A stretch of DNA of 64,000 bases from JAQUTK01 sp963677415 (GCA_963677415.2 CAXXFJ010000044.1:62001-126000); one strand, 5' to 3'. Shown: positions 25,081 to 34,625, counted from the first letter of the stretch. The notes: generated by a model not told the origin, from the sequence alone. A program made the numbers and translations.

Positions 25081-25088
25081 CTAGTTTC

Positions 25089-28000
25089 TTATTGTATCGT
25101 GAATTTGTACTCGTATTTCCCAGGTTTTAACTGGTATTGGTTGAGCACAGGCAGCCCCCAGGAATTGTCTCCGCCGACTCCCATCTGCACACAGTCAATG
25201 TTTAAGATTGTATTTGTGTCTTCTTTTAACTCGAAGTCGTGAGCGGTGCTCTCCAAAGTCTGTTGCGTGTAAGGCCAGGCGCTGACAGCAAACAGATTAC
25301 CAGCTGATGTAAACCGGATGCTTTTGTTATTACCACTAAACCTGATCCAGCGGATGTCGGTCCGGTTGGCATTTTCTTGCGGACGTACATAGGGGGTGAT
25401 CCATTCTTTTACTGTGCTACGATAGATGCCAACCGCAGCTGAGGTCTTACGATCCAGGTAGTTTTCGTGAGGTCCTCTACCGTACCAGTCTATCTGTTGC
25501 AAGGTTTTGTCCATCTCAAATTGGAGACCGATACGGGGAATATTGGGAGCTTTGTTTGGGATGTCCATCTCAAAGGAAATGTCAATCACGCCATTGTTAT
25601 GTATCGTGTGCTGAACCATTGCGGTGGCTTGAGTCCGTTCAAAGCTGTAGTAACTTTTAAGGATGATTGCTCCGTTTTTGCCGGGAAGCTGGCGCAGACT
25701 GAGTAGCTGGAAGTGTTCCATGTCTTTTTTCCAAACATTCATCTTTGTGTCAACCTTCCATCCCAGGTCATTGTCTGTGAGTGCGCGCCAGAAATTGAAT
25801 CGAGTCTCTCCTTTAATGATTGGCTTTCCGTGAACAGCATACCCGGAGAGCAATCCGGTTGTCAGACTGATCTTTACTTCAAAGTCAGCACCTTTTATCA
25901 GATAGTTATCTGCTCCTTTATTTATTTCCAGAATGGAGGAAGGGACGATGGAGTCGCGTGCGGATTGGTACGGTTGATCAGACAAAGGGAATTGTTCCCA
26001 TGCAAAAACAGCTCCTTTGTTTTCCCACAGACAAGAGGTCTTGCGAGTTAGTCTGACGGTTAAGTAACGCTCTTTCGAAGGATTCTCTTTTATGTTTTCA
26101 GGTAAAGTGAATCGCTTTATGTTTAGAGGCGGCACTTCTATTGTGTTGAGAACACCTTCGTACTTCTTCTCACCGTCTTCAAGCAGTTCGTATTGTAAAT
26201 CATATTCAGAAAGGTTGGTGGCAAGTTGCCGGTTAGTAAGTTCGATGACAAACGGAGCTTTGCTTACCAGTCTGAAAGCGACTGGTTGATAGACCTTCTG
26301 CAGTTCGTAGTAGTGAGGATGGGCAATACGGTCTGCTCCAATCAATCCGTTTACGCAAAAGTTAGTATTTGTTGGAAAGTCATTAAAGTCGCCTCCATAG
26401 ACAAATCCGTCAGAAGGTCTGTTGATGTTCTTGTAAAGCGCCTGATCTACCCAATCCCACACGAAACCTCCGGAAAGCATATCATTGGCATAGATCAGAT
26501 CCCAGTAATCGTTGAAGTTGCCGAGACTGTTGCCCATGGCATGACTGTATTCGTTCATCAGAAAAGGTTTGCCTGAGGGGTATTTGCCATGTTGCTCTTC
26601 GTTACTTGATTCTCCCTGTTCACCTTTGCGGACAGCTTTTCCTTGCAAGTGCTGCCTCAGCCACTCGATAGTGGGGTAGGTCTGGCTATCAAAGTCTGCA
26701 GCGTTATTCATATCGGCATATTGGATGAGGCGTGACTCCGGATCGTATGTGTGGGTCGCTTTTTGCATTTCGTAGAAAGCTTGACCGTAGCCGGCTTCGT
26801 TGCCTAATGACCAAAGCAGCACACTGGGATGCTGACGGTCGCGGATGATCATTCGCTTCATACGATCAACGCAGGCACTGGCCCATTCTGGCTTGTCTCC
26901 CGGGAGTACTCTCTTGTGGTAGCTCAACCCGTGTGACTCGACATTGACTTCGTCCATAATCATCATCCCATATTGATCGCAGAGTTCATACCATCTGGGA
27001 TCATTCGGATAGTGGGAATTACGAACGAAATTGATATTGGCGCGTTTCATCAGTTTAAGGTCTTTGATCATCTCTTCTTTTGAGATTGCCCAGCCCTGAT
27101 TGGGTGAGAACTCGTGACGGTTGACCCCTCTGATCTTGAATTTATTACCGTTCAATAGGATCGTATTTCCCTTCACTTCTATCTTGCGAAACGCTACCGG
27201 TAACGAATAAGCTTCAATCACTTTCTTGCCCTTAATCAATTCGATACGGACAGCATACTGTAATGGTTTCTCATCATACCACAGCTGCACGTTGCCGATC
27301 TTTATCTCCGGAAGAATATTCTCGCTGCCTAAGCCGGTTATAAAAGTGCCCAAGGGGTAGACTTTTTTAGGAAGAATTTGCTTGCCTGAAGGTGAGATGA
27401 CGGATACATTCAGGGAATAGTTTTCTGTCTCCTTCTTCGTAAAGTTGGAGGTCGTGTAGTGCAGAAGAATGCTTCCTTGACGGCTTGAAAGGTCTGTTTG
27501 CGGTTGAGCGTACACATCCCAAAGAGTAACTTCAGGGACTGCCCGCAAGAATACATCTCTGTATATGCCGCTGAGGCGCCAGTAGTCCTGATCTTCAAGA
27601 TAGGAGCCATCGCAATATTTGTAAGTTTCTATTGCGAGGAAGTTTGAGCCACTGGTAATATAAGGAGTCAGGTCAAACTCGGCAGGGAGGCGGGAGTCTT
27701 GCGTATAACCCACGGAGTGACCGTTTACCCAAACAAAAGCTGCTGAACTTACACCTGCTAGATGCAGGAGGATTCGTTTCCCTTTCCAACTTTTTGGCAC
27801 GGTGAAGGTGCGGCAATAAGAACCAACTGGATTTCTTTCTTTGAAAGTAGTATAACGCGCATTGGGTTCGTCCATCACAGATGGAGGATTTGCTTTAAAC
27901 GGATAGGTTGCGTTTGTATAAATAGGAGTGCCAAAACCTTGACGTTCCAGCGTGGAAGGAACTTCAATCGTGGTCCACTCTTTACGTGAATATCCGGGTT

Positions 28001-28262
28001 TGTAGAAGTCCACGGGGCGCGACTGAGGATCCGGTGACCAATGAAAGCTCCATCTTCCGTTGAGAGATTGTGTCCATACATTATGCTCATAATCGGACTT
28101 ATCAGCTTCTGTTATCGTAGGCGAAGGCCATATGAAAGTACGTGCCGGAAGCTTGTTTATAGCAATGATTGTGGGGTCTTGTATCTCAGAGGGTACCTGT
28201 GACAAGCCGGGCATTGCTTGCAGGAGCAAAAGGAATAGCAGCGACAGGAATATTTGTTTCAT
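25089..28262 (-). CDS. Beta-galactosidase, GH2 (LacZ type), secreted
   Basis: This protein of about 1057 aa has the LacZ domain order: signal peptide (MKQIFLSLLFLLLLQ), jelly-roll sugar-binding domain (~80-250), Ig-like domain, TIM barrel (~340-640), a linker Ig domain and a C-terminal Bgal_small_N sandwich (~790-1050). The acid/base Glu is in VLLWSLGNEAGYG and the nucleophile Glu in FLMNEYSHAMGN. It should remove terminal beta-galactose in the periplasm or at the surface. The longer start at 28340 is excluded because a -7 box and the terminator of the upstream gene lie within it. Confidence 0.95.
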   Translation of the reverse strand: MKQIFLSLLFLLLLQAMPGLSQVPSEIQDPTIIAINKLPARTFIWPSPTITEADKSDYEHNVWTQSLNGRWSFHWSPDPQSRPVDFYKPGYSRKEWTTIEVPSTLERQGFGTPIYTNATYPFKANPPSVMDEPNARYTTFKERNPVGSYCRTFTVPKSWKGKRILLHLAGVSSAAFVWVNGHSVGYTQDSRLPAEFDLTPYITSGSNFLAIETYKYCDGSYLEDQDYWRLSGIYRDVFLRAVPEVTLWDVYAQPQTDLSSRQGSILLHYTTSNFTKKETENYSLNVSVISPSGKQILPKKVYPLGTFITGLGSENILPEIKIGNVQLWYDEKPLQYAVRIELIKGKKVIEAYSLPVAFRKIEVKGNTILLNGNKFKIRGVNRHEFSPNQGWAISKEEMIKDLKLMKRANINFVRNSHYPNDPRWYELCDQYGMMIMDEVNVESHGLSYHKRVLPGDKPEWASACVDRMKRMIIRDRQHPSVLLWSLGNEAGYGQAFYEMQKATHTYDPESRLIQYADMNNAADFDSQTYPTIEWLRQHLQGKAVRKGEQGESSNEEQHGKYPSGKPFLMNEYSHAMGNSLGNFNDYWDLIYANDMLSGGFVWDWVDQALYKNINRPSDGFVYGGDFNDFPTNTNFCVNGLIGADRIAHPHYYELQKVYQPVAFRLVSKAPFVIELTNRQLATNLSEYDLQYELLEDGEKKYEGVLNTIEVPPLNIKRFTLPENIKENPSKERYLTVRLTRKTSCLWENKGAVFAWEQFPLSDQPYQSARDSIVPSSILEINKGADNYLIKGADFEVKISLTTGLLSGYAVHGKPIIKGETRFNFWRALTDNDLGWKVDTKMNVWKKDMEHFQLLSLRQLPGKNGAIILKSYYSFERTQATAMVQHTIHNNGVIDISFEMDIPNKAPNIPRIGLQFEMDKTLQQIDWYGRGPHENYLDRKTSAAVGIYRSTVKEWITPYVRPQENANRTDIRWIRFSGNNKSIRFTSAGNLFAVSAWPYTQQTLESTAHDFELKEDTNTILNIDCVQMGVGGDNSWGLPVLNQYQLKPGKYEYKFTIQ

Positions 28263-28286
28263 GGAGTTGTTTGTTTGATTCTTCTG

Positions 28287-28294
28287 CAAATATA
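28287..28294 (-). promoter_or_regulatory. -7 box TATATTTG for the GH2 gene
   Basis: Exact minus-strand match, 24 nt upstream of the corrected ATG. Confidence 0.65.
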
Positions 28295-28296
28295 GT

Positions 28297-28334
28297 AAAA
28301 AAGCACAGCTACCTTCACGGATGGCTGTGCTTTT
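28297..28334 (-). terminator. Terminator after the GH27 gene
   Basis: A ~13-bp stem forms between AAAAGCACAGCTA and TGGCTGTGCTTTT (one wobble), followed on the minus strand by a T-run. It separates the GH27 and GH2 transcripts. Confidence 0.75.
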
Positions 28335-28359
28335 CCACATTAAAACAACACTAAAATTC

Positions 28360-29982
28360 TTATAGCCTTACGGGTTCTCTTACTTCTTTTTCGTGTGAGA
28401 TACCAGGGTAGATCTTTACCAATACGACCCCGTGAGGAGCTACGGTAGTTTCAAACTTCTCAGATGCTTCTATTGTGATGAGGTCTTTCTGTCTCCACAG
28501 GTCACGAATAATCTGCTTGCCACGGAAGCCGAGGCTCCTGGGGATGAACCCAATAGTCTTTGGTTCGCTGCTCTTATTGAACATGCCCACTGCCATCGAT
28601 CCATCTTCAAGGTGCTTGATATACGTAACATAAGAGTCGTCCTGGTAGTATGGATAAGCTTGCACACCCAGCGGATCCTGACTGACATCAATAACTTCAT
28701 TGTTACACAGGAGGCTGATGGTGAATGCATCAAGTTGAGCCATGTCGCAACCAATCAGGAGGGGGGCTGCCAGGATGGACCAGAGACTGATGTGTGTGTA
28801 TTGTTCGTCTGCAGTAAGTTTGGTGTTATGGAGACTAGGTCCCCAACCTACCATGCCGACTACGAGCATGTCGGGATCTGGCCAATGGCCCGGTTTTTTG
28901 AAGGAGAGCCATTTATCTTGAGCAAATCCTATTTTGCTCATGCTTTCCCAAGTGTCGCGGATATCACCGGTAGTACGATAACAGTTGGTATATTGTGCCC
29001 ATACAGGTGCATCGCCATAGGGTGCACTGTTTGAAAGACTATATACAACGTCTCTATCCAGCGTACGTAGTGCGTCGGCCATCTCTTTGGTGTAATAGAA
29101 GTCGTTGGGACTCCAGTCGTATTTGAGGTAATCAATCCCCCAGTCAGCCCATTGCTTTGCGTCATTCTTGACAAAAGAGAATTTACCATGATAGCGGAAG
29201 GTGCTGCGGGTTATCTTCTTTTCCGGGTCATTAATCATATAATTCTCGTTGTGCTTGCCTTTTTTTATCCATTCGTAAGTGCCATCTTCATCATCGGCGA
29301 GACTGCCGATGTGACCGGCATACGTGTTTACCCATGGTCCGGAATAGATGCCGATCTTTAGTCCCATACTATGAATTTCATCAGCCATCGCCTTCATGTC
29401 GGGAAACTTCTGATTGGACTGGATACCATTGTATTTGCCTCCGCGCATTCCTTGCCATCCATCGTCGATGTTGATATATGTCCAGCCGTAGTTGATGAGG
29501 CCTTTGTTAACCATTGCTCTTGCCGAACTGAGCACCTTTTCCTGACTCACACTATTACCCCAGCAGTTCCAGCTGTTCCATCCCATCGGTGGAGTGAGGG
29601 CGATTTCTTCTCCTACAACGATGCGGAAGTTGCGGTCATTGCTGCCGAGATCATTTGTAGCAGTGAGCTTGACAGAGTAAGTACCGACCTTTTTTACAGT
29701 TCCGGTAATCTGACCGGTCTTGCTATCCAGCTTGAGCCCTTTAGGAAGTCCGTCAGCAGTAAAAGTCATCGGACGTTTTCCGGTAGCCGGAATAGTGAAG
29801 AGAAACTTCGAACCGGGACGTACGCCGAAGACTTTGGCCCCGTTGATGCGGGGTGTCTCAGGTGCAGGCGGTGTAAGTATGTACTGAGAGAGATCCGTCA
29901 CTTGCGCAGAAGCCTCTATCATTGGTGCGCCACAGATTGTGACGAGTGCGGCTGCTAAGCCTAATAAACATTGTTTTTTCAT
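28360..29982 (-). CDS. Secreted alpha-galactosidase, GH27
   Basis: This 540-aa protein has a signal peptide (cut near ASAQ). An N-terminal putative Ig (He_PIG-like) domain spans ~35-128 (TPRINGAKVFG ... DLGSNDRNFRIVVGE), and the GH27 barrel follows from ~130 (LTPPMGWNSWNCWG). The catalytic nucleophile Asp is in YLKYDW and the acid/base Asp in RTTGDIRDTW. It removes terminal alpha-1,6- or alpha-1,3-linked galactose. A second GH27 paralogue at 40.8 kb shares this core but carries extra N-terminal domains. Confidence 0.94.
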   Translation of the reverse strand: MKKQCLLGLAAALVTICGAPMIEASAQVTDLSQYILTPPAPETPRINGAKVFGVRPGSKFLFTIPATGKRPMTFTADGLPKGLKLDSKTGQITGTVKKVGTYSVKLTATNDLGSNDRNFRIVVGEEIALTPPMGWNSWNCWGNSVSQEKVLSSARAMVNKGLINYGWTYINIDDGWQGMRGGKYNGIQSNQKFPDMKAMADEIHSMGLKIGIYSGPWVNTYAGHIGSLADDEDGTYEWIKKGKHNENYMINDPEKKITRSTFRYHGKFSFVKNDAKQWADWGIDYLKYDWSPNDFYYTKEMADALRTLDRDVVYSLSNSAPYGDAPVWAQYTNCYRTTGDIRDTWESMSKIGFAQDKWLSFKKPGHWPDPDMLVVGMVGWGPSLHNTKLTADEQYTHISLWSILAAPLLIGCDMAQLDAFTISLLCNNEVIDVSQDPLGVQAYPYYQDDSYVTYIKHLEDGSMAVGMFNKSSEPKTIGFIPRSLGFRGKQIIRDLWRQKDLITIEASEKFETTVAPHGVVLVKIYPGISHEKEVREPVRL

Positions 29983-30071
29983 CTATAGATTATTTGGTTT
30001 GTATTAATAGGGGATATTATATTGTTATTTATATCGTCTTTCATAGTGCAAATGATAGAATGCTAGCCTCG

Positions 30072-30079
30072 CAAATATA
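30072..30079 (-). promoter_or_regulatory. -7 box TATATTTG for the GH27 gene
   Basis: Exact minus-strand match. It leaves an untranslated leader of about 80 nt before the ATG at 29982. Confidence 0.55.
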
Positions 30080-30139
30080 GCAACAATTCTTCAATTAACT
30101 CACAAAACAGGAAACCATACTTACATGATGTACGGTGTT

Positions 30140-30325
30140 TTAGTATTTCTTGAAGTTATACTTTATCCTTAGTTCAGCTTGCTGCTCAGAAGTAAGTGAA
30201 GTAAAATACGCCTTCCAACCGGGGCAGAAGTTTATATGCCAACGCCAGAACCGTCCCAATAGTGATTGAGGATTCTTATCATGTTTTGCTCGCAGGGAGC
30301 AGTTGCTACAAGATTCTTGTTTCAT
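30140..30325 (-). CDS. Small conserved protein, 61 aa
   Basis: This short basic protein starts MKQESCSNCSLRAKHDKN and contains CSNCSL, GRFWRWHINFCPGWKAYF and a lysine-rich tail. The combination of two N-terminal cysteines, a further Cys and a Trp-rich centre is a pattern I associate with small uncharacterised Bacteroidales proteins. It could bind a metal through the cysteines. No signal peptide or membrane segment is present. Its function is unknown. Confidence 0.7.
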   Translation of the reverse strand: MKQESCSNCSLRAKHDKNPQSLLGRFWRWHINFCPGWKAYFTSLTSEQQAELRIKYNFKKY

Positions 30326-30410
30326 TGATGTAATTATTAATTTGTTTCAGTTGTTCGATCGATAGCTATCTGAGATAAATGTCATCTAAAAAAGCGACAC
30401 TGGGAACGTG

Positions 30411-30434
30411 CCAAATTGTTCTAAAACACTGATT
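30411..30434 (+). repeat. 24-nt direct repeat, copy 1
   Basis: It matches 30707-30730 at 23 of 24 positions. The copies are 296 bp apart. Confidence 0.8.
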
Positions 30435-30537
30435 TTTGAAATAAGAAAACGTTGAAAATTAACGGACTGAAAAGGGCTGATTTTCTTCTATATGTTTTTG
30501 TAAATTCATCAGGTTGTTTTTGTTCGCCGATGCCTAT

Positions 30538-30573
30538 GCGTGAAACATTTCATCAGGACGAAATTCTTCACGC
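30538..30573 (+). ncRNA. Hairpin of possible structured RNA
   Basis: GCGTGAA pairs with TTCACGC. After a 2x2 internal loop ATTT pairs with AAAT around the loop CATCAGGACG. Whether it is transcribed is unknown; it lies downstream of mnmE on the minus strand. Confidence 0.35.
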
Positions 30574-30706
30574 ACACGGACGCATTTTTCGAAAGTGTAA
30601 CACGTTACTTATCAGTGATATAGAAAAGTGAAAAAATCCTCTAAAGCGACTGACTTTTCTCTTCTGACTCCAAACTCAGTCGGAATTGTCTCTTCTACCT
30701 TTCAAA

Positions 30707-30730
30707 CCAAATTGTTCTAAAACACCGATT
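30707..30730 (+). repeat. 24-nt direct repeat, copy 2
   Basis: This copy matches 30411-30434 with one mismatch. It ends 9 nt before the mnmE stop on the other strand. Confidence 0.8.
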
Positions 30731-30738
30731 CCAGCTAC

Positions 30739-32139
30739 CTACTTCCCAATACAGAAATGGGAGAAGATGCTCCCTAGTATTTCATCGGTATTGATTTCCC
30801 CAGTGATTTCTCCGAGGTAATGCATGCACTCACGAATATCTTGTGACAGGAAGTCGCCGGATATATTTCTTTTGATTCCTTCCATGACCCGGGTGATAGA
30901 CTTGTCTGCCTGGATAAGAGCCTCATAGTGCCGAGTATTATTCACAATAAAGTCTTCAGCGCTGATTTGCGGCAGATGGGCAGCTCTGGTAATCATATCC
31001 TCCAATAAGTTGATGTTATGCTTTTCTTTTGCGGAGATATGTATTCGCTCAGCTTCTATATCACTGAAGAGATTGTCCAAAACATCAATCTCTTCTTCGC
31101 TGACATTATCAATCTTGTTAAAGACGAGGATAAGTTTCTTGCCTTTCGAACGAGGCACAATTTTACGGGCCATCCATTCGATGTGTTCGCAAACTTGAGT
31201 ACAGTCTATCATCCAAAGAATAATGGAGGCCTGCTCTATTTTCTTATAGGTGAGTTCGATGCCCATCTTTTCAATGATGTCATTCGTCTTGCGGATACCG
31301 GCGGTATCGATAAACCGATAAGCGACACCTTGTATTACAATGGTATCTTCAATCACGTCACGCGTAGTGCCATGTATGTTGGATACTAAAGCGCGATCTT
31401 CATTGAGAAGGAGGTTAAGCAAGGTGGACTTGCCGGCATTGGTTTCTCCTACGATGGCAACAGGAACCCCATTCTTAAGTACATTGCCAACACTGAATGA
31501 ACCAGCGAGTCTGCTGATATGTGAATGAATATCGGATGCTAGTTCATAGAGCTGATCGCGATTGGCAAAGGTAACCTCTTCTTCGCTAAAATCAAGTTCC
31601 AGTTCAATGAGGCAGACGAAACGAAGCAAGTTGGCACGCAGGGCATTTAACTCATTGCTGAATCCTCCGCGCATCTGCTTTATAGCCATGTTATGAGATG
31701 CTGCCGAGTTGGAGGCAATGAGGTCGGCTACGGCCTCTGCCTGAGAAAGGTCCATCTTCTTATTGAGGAAGGCGCGTTGTGTGAACTCACCGGGCAGAGC
31801 AATGCGACATCCACTGCGGATAAGAAGCTGAAGGATTTGTTGCTGAATGTATATAGATCCGTGGCAGGAGATTTCAATCGTGTCTTCACCGGTATATGAG
31901 TGTGGAGCACGGAAGAGTGCTATCATCACTTCGTCGATAATTTGCAGATCATCCATGAGGTAGCCGTAAGAAAGGGAGTAGCCTTCTTTCAGAAGCAAGG
32001 TATGCTCTTTCTCTTTCTTAACGGTAGGTTCAAAGAGTGCATTGACAATCGTGATCGCCATTTCTCCTGATACCCGGATGACGGCTATGCCTCCCTGTCC
32101 CGGGGGAGTGGATATCGCACATATGGTATTCGAGTCCAT
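30739..32139 (-). CDS. mnmE: tRNA modification GTPase MnmE
   Basis: This GTPase of about 466 aa works with MnmG to install the carboxymethylaminomethyl group on U34 of certain tRNAs. The N-terminal THF-binding domain starts DSNTICAISTPPGQGGIAVIRVSG. The G domain has GETNAGKSTLLN (G1), DTAG (G3) and NKID (G4). The protein ends with the diagnostic CIGK, whose Cys is functional. The start at 32139 (MDSNTIC) is used because the -7 box at 32158-32165 overlaps the longer ATG at 32160. Confidence 0.96.
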   Translation of the reverse strand: MDSNTICAISTPPGQGGIAVIRVSGEMAITIVNALFEPTVKKEKEHTLLLKEGYSLSYGYLMDDLQIIDEVMIALFRAPHSYTGEDTIEISCHGSIYIQQQILQLLIRSGCRIALPGEFTQRAFLNKKMDLSQAEAVADLIASNSAASHNMAIKQMRGGFSNELNALRANLLRFVCLIELELDFSEEEVTFANRDQLYELASDIHSHISRLAGSFSVGNVLKNGVPVAIVGETNAGKSTLLNLLLNEDRALVSNIHGTTRDVIEDTIVIQGVAYRFIDTAGIRKTNDIIEKMGIELTYKKIEQASIILWMIDCTQVCEHIEWMARKIVPRSKGKKLILVFNKIDNVSEEEIDVLDNLFSDIEAERIHISAKEKHNINLLEDMITRAAHLPQISAEDFIVNNTRHYEALIQADKSITRVMEGIKRNISGDFLSQDIRECMHYLGEITGEINTDEILGSIFSHFCIGK

Positions 32140-32157
32140 AATTTTTGGTTTTATTGC

Positions 32158-32165
32158 CAAAGATA
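32158..32165 (-). promoter_or_regulatory. -7 box TATCTTTG for mnmE
   Basis: Exact minus-strand match, 18 nt upstream of the corrected ATG. Confidence 0.6.
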
Positions 32166-32185
32166 ACCAATTCCTGATAAAAGTA

Positions 32186-33055
32186 TTAGATTCTATCCAA
32201 TACTTTTTGTATCAATAGATCAATATTATTCTTGTAGTTGGTGTTTACCTCAAGCTCGATACGGTTTGCAACAACCATTGTAACCGTCATTGCTTTGTGG
32301 CCCAGCAGTCGGCTAAGTCCGGCAATTGCTGATCCTTCCATCTCGTAGTTTGTAATCTTGTGCCCTTCATATTTAAAACTGCATATCTTGGCATTCTGAT
32401 CGGGATCAGCAAGAGGTATGCGCAGTACGCGACCTTGTGGGCCATAGAATCCTGAACTGCTTATGGTGATTCCGTTGACCATATCACCCTGATTGATACG
32501 GGCAAGTAGTTCGCTATCTGCATCAATGACATAGGGTGCGGTGAGCTGTGGCAACCAGTTCATGTGGCTGGTAAATGCGGCTTCAAAGGCGAGATCGCAC
32601 ACCTCATCACGTCCGGCGTAAAAGTTTAGCAGTCCGTCAAAACCGATGCTTTTCTGAGAACAGATGAATGTGCCGGTAGGAGTCTCGGGTTGCAGTCCGC
32701 CACATGTGCCTATTCGGACGATTTCGAGCGAGCGCAGCAAAGGTTTCGTCTGGCGTGTGGAGAAATCTATATTAGCCAGCGCATCGAGTTCGTTGAGTAC
32801 GATATCAATATTATCACAACCGATGCCGGTGGAGAGTACCGTGATTCGTTTGCCTTGGTACGAACCAGTTATGGTATAAAACTCCCGATTATGTACATTA
32901 CACTCCTGTTGGTCAAAATGAGAGGCAACGAGTGATACACGACCGGGATCGCCAACAAGGATGATCTTGTCTGCCACCTGTTCGGGGAGGAGGTGGAGAT
33001 GGAAGATACTGTTATCTTCATTGAAGATAAGTTCGGAGGGTGCAAAATAATTCAT
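32186..33055 (-). CDS. Nucleoside phosphorylase (uridine phosphorylase-like)
   Basis: This 289-aa member of the PNP/UDP family cleaves nucleosides with phosphate to base and ribose-1-phosphate. The phosphate-binding loop ILVGDPGRVSLVA is near residue 32, STGIGCDNIDIVLNEL near 75, RIGTCGGLQ near 113 and the ribose-binding YEMEGSAIAGL near 232. The pattern fits uridine phosphorylase-like enzymes better than trimeric PNP, but base specificity is not certain. It is flanked by a terminator upstream and the mnmE promoter downstream, so it is likely monocistronic. Salvage of pyrimidines would pair with the nucleoside kinase at 7 kb. Confidence 0.9.
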   Translation of the reverse strand: MNYFAPSELIFNEDNSIFHLHLLPEQVADKIILVGDPGRVSLVASHFDQQECNVHNREFYTITGSYQGKRITVLSTGIGCDNIDIVLNELDALANIDFSTRQTKPLLRSLEIVRIGTCGGLQPETPTGTFICSQKSIGFDGLLNFYAGRDEVCDLAFEAAFTSHMNWLPQLTAPYVIDADSELLARINQGDMVNGITISSSGFYGPQGRVLRIPLADPDQNAKICSFKYEGHKITNYEMEGSAIAGLSRLLGHKAMTVTMVVANRIELEVNTNYKNNIDLLIQKVLDRI

Positions 33056-33074
33056 GGTCAGATGTATAAAACAA

Positions 33075-33109
33075 GAAAGTACCCCGGAAAAACCTCCGGG
33101 GTACTTTTC
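33075..33109 (-). terminator. Terminator after the floA operon
   Basis: GAAAGTACCCCGG pairs with CCGGGGTACTTTC, with a short A-rich loop. It lies after the floA stop on the minus strand and before the phosphorylase gene. Confidence 0.8.
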
Positions 33110-33121
33110 TGAGGTTATTTA

Positions 33122-34120
33122 TTACTCTTTCGTTACTTTTCCTGAGTCTTGCTGACCCTTACCAGGTTTGGCAATGGCTTCGCGCATAGAGGTGTCTGAT
33201 TCGATATTCTTCACTTTAAGATAATCCATGATACCCAGATTACCGCTACGGAATGCGTCGGCCATAGCTTGTGGAACCTGTGCTTCGGCTTCGATAACCT
33301 TGGCCCGTGATTCTTGTGCTTTAGCCTTCATCTCTTGTTCGAGAGCAACAGCCATGGCACGTCTTTCTTCAGCTCTTGCCTGTGCGATGTTTTTGTCGGC
33401 TTGAGCCTGATCCATCTGCAACTCGGCACCAATATTCTTTCCTATGTCAATATCCGCGATATCAATAGACAGAATTTCAAAAGCAGTACCGGCATCAAGG
33501 CCTTTCTTTAAGACAACTTTAGAGATAGCATCCGGGTTTTCAAGCACATCTTTGTGAGTTTCTGCAGCACCGATAGAAGCTATTATCCCTTCACCAACAC
33601 GGGCAACAACAGTCTCTTCACCTGCTCCTCCTACGAGGCGCTGGATATTGGCACGAACAGTGATACGTGCTTTGACAAGCAACTGGATGCCATTTTTGGC
33701 AACAGCAGCTACGAGAGGAGTGTCAATCACTTTTGGGTTTACCGACATCTGCACAGCTTCAAACACGTCACGACCGGCAAGGTCAATGGCGGTTGCCATC
33801 TGAAAACTTAGTTCGATGTTTGCTTTAGAGGAAGAAACGAGAGCATGTACTACACGTTCCACATGTCCACCAGCAAGGTAGTGAGCTTCAAGTTCGTCAC
33901 GGGTAAGTTGACGGAGTCCGGCTTTGTGAGCTTCGACCATCGCACTGACGATTACTGAAGGTGGCACCTTTCGGATTCTCATCAGGAAAAGCTGAATGAG
34001 TGAGATACTTACCCCGGACGCCTTTGCCGAGATCCAAAGCAGAAATGGAACGTAGTAGAAAAAAATCATCACGAAGATGAAAGCCATTCCTAGCAAAACG
34101 AATGAAAATGAATAATCCAT
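33122..34120 (-). CDS. floA: Flotillin-like protein FloA
   Basis: This 332-aa membrane scaffold protein has an N-terminal hydrophobic hairpin segment (residues ~5-32). An SPFH-type region follows (VRANIQRLVGGAGEETVVARVGEGI), then a coiled-coil tail rich in Ala, Glu and Gln (QADKNIAQARAEERRAMAVALEQEMKA). It matches the YqfA/FloA group, which forms membrane microdomains. It is the third gene of a leftward operon with NfeD and a TPR protein. NfeD-flotillin pairs are widely conserved, which supports the call. Confidence 0.93.
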   Translation of the reverse strand: MDYSFSFVLLGMAFIFVMIFFYYVPFLLWISAKASGVSISLIQLFLMRIRKVPPSVIVSAMVEAHKAGLRQLTRDELEAHYLAGGHVERVVHALVSSSKANIELSFQMATAIDLAGRDVFEAVQMSVNPKVIDTPLVAAVAKNGIQLLVKARITVRANIQRLVGGAGEETVVARVGEGIIASIGAAETHKDVLENPDAISKVVLKKGLDAGTAFEILSIDIADIDIGKNIGAELQMDQAQADKNIAQARAEERRAMAVALEQEMKAKAQESRAKVIEAEAQVPQAMADAFRSGNLGIMDYLKVKNIESDTSMREAIAKPGKGQQDSGKVTKE

Positions 34121-34153
34121 TGTTCTTTCTTTAAATTAATAATTAAATACTTG

Positions 34154-34618
34154 TTACTTATTTCTCTTTACGGTAATATTGCTGGCATGCAGTTCGGTAA
34201 CAACGATTTCATCACCCGCATCAATAATTTCATCTTCTGCTTTCGCTTCAATTGTCACTCCGTTGATTACTGCGTGTCCAATCGGGCCGAGACGAGTGAT
34301 TGTCTTTCCAGTGTCACCGACGTTTATCTTAGATATATTATTCTCAACCTTTGAGTTTATATCGGTTTTGAGTGCAATCTTGTTCCATGTACCAGACTTG
34401 AGAAATAAGATGAAGCAAATAACGAAAAGAAAGCCTATACCGAGGAGTGTGATTACGGCAGCTGTCATTCCCATCATAATATAGGCCTCATACACCGCAC
34501 CTGCTCCAAAAAGCAATCCTCCAAAACCCGCAATGGTGATGCCGGGTAGGAAAAAGACTTCAAGGATGAACAGGAAGACAGCAGCCAAAGCTAATACGAT
34601 AATAATGATGATTTCCAT
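34154..34618 (-). CDS. NfeD-family membrane protein
   Basis: This 154-aa protein has three hydrophobic segments in the first ~80 residues (LALAAVFLFILEVF, GGLLFGAGAVYEA and VITLLGIGFLFVICFILF). A C-terminal OB-fold domain (VGDTGKTITRLGPIGHAVINGVTIEA) is typical of the short NfeD group lacking the ClpP-like protease domain. It partners with flotillins in membrane organisation and is 33 nt upstream of floA in the same operon. Confidence 0.92.
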   Translation of the reverse strand: MEIIIIIVLALAAVFLFILEVFFLPGITIAGFGGLLFGAGAVYEAYIMMGMTAAVITLLGIGFLFVICFILFLKSGTWNKIALKTDINSKVENNISKINVGDTGKTITRLGPIGHAVINGVTIEAKAEDEIIDAGDEIVVTELHASNITVKRNK

Positions 34619-34625
34619 TGTCTGT

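Larger units (their letters stand above)
30326..30738. other. Non-coding region with direct repeats and a hairpin
   Basis: This 413-bp region has no open frame. A 24-nt sequence beginning CCAAATTGTTCTAAAACAC occurs at 30411-30434 and again at 30707-30730 with one mismatch. A hairpin lies between (30538-30573). Two related short motifs, TCTAAAAAAGCGAC near 30385 and TCTAAAGCGAC near 30640, also repeat. It may encode an RNA or be a small intergenic repeat unit. Confidence 0.55.

Noticed and set aside
30411..30730. CRISPR-like repeats
   Set aside because: Only two copies, 296 bp apart, with no regular spacer and no cas genes in the window.
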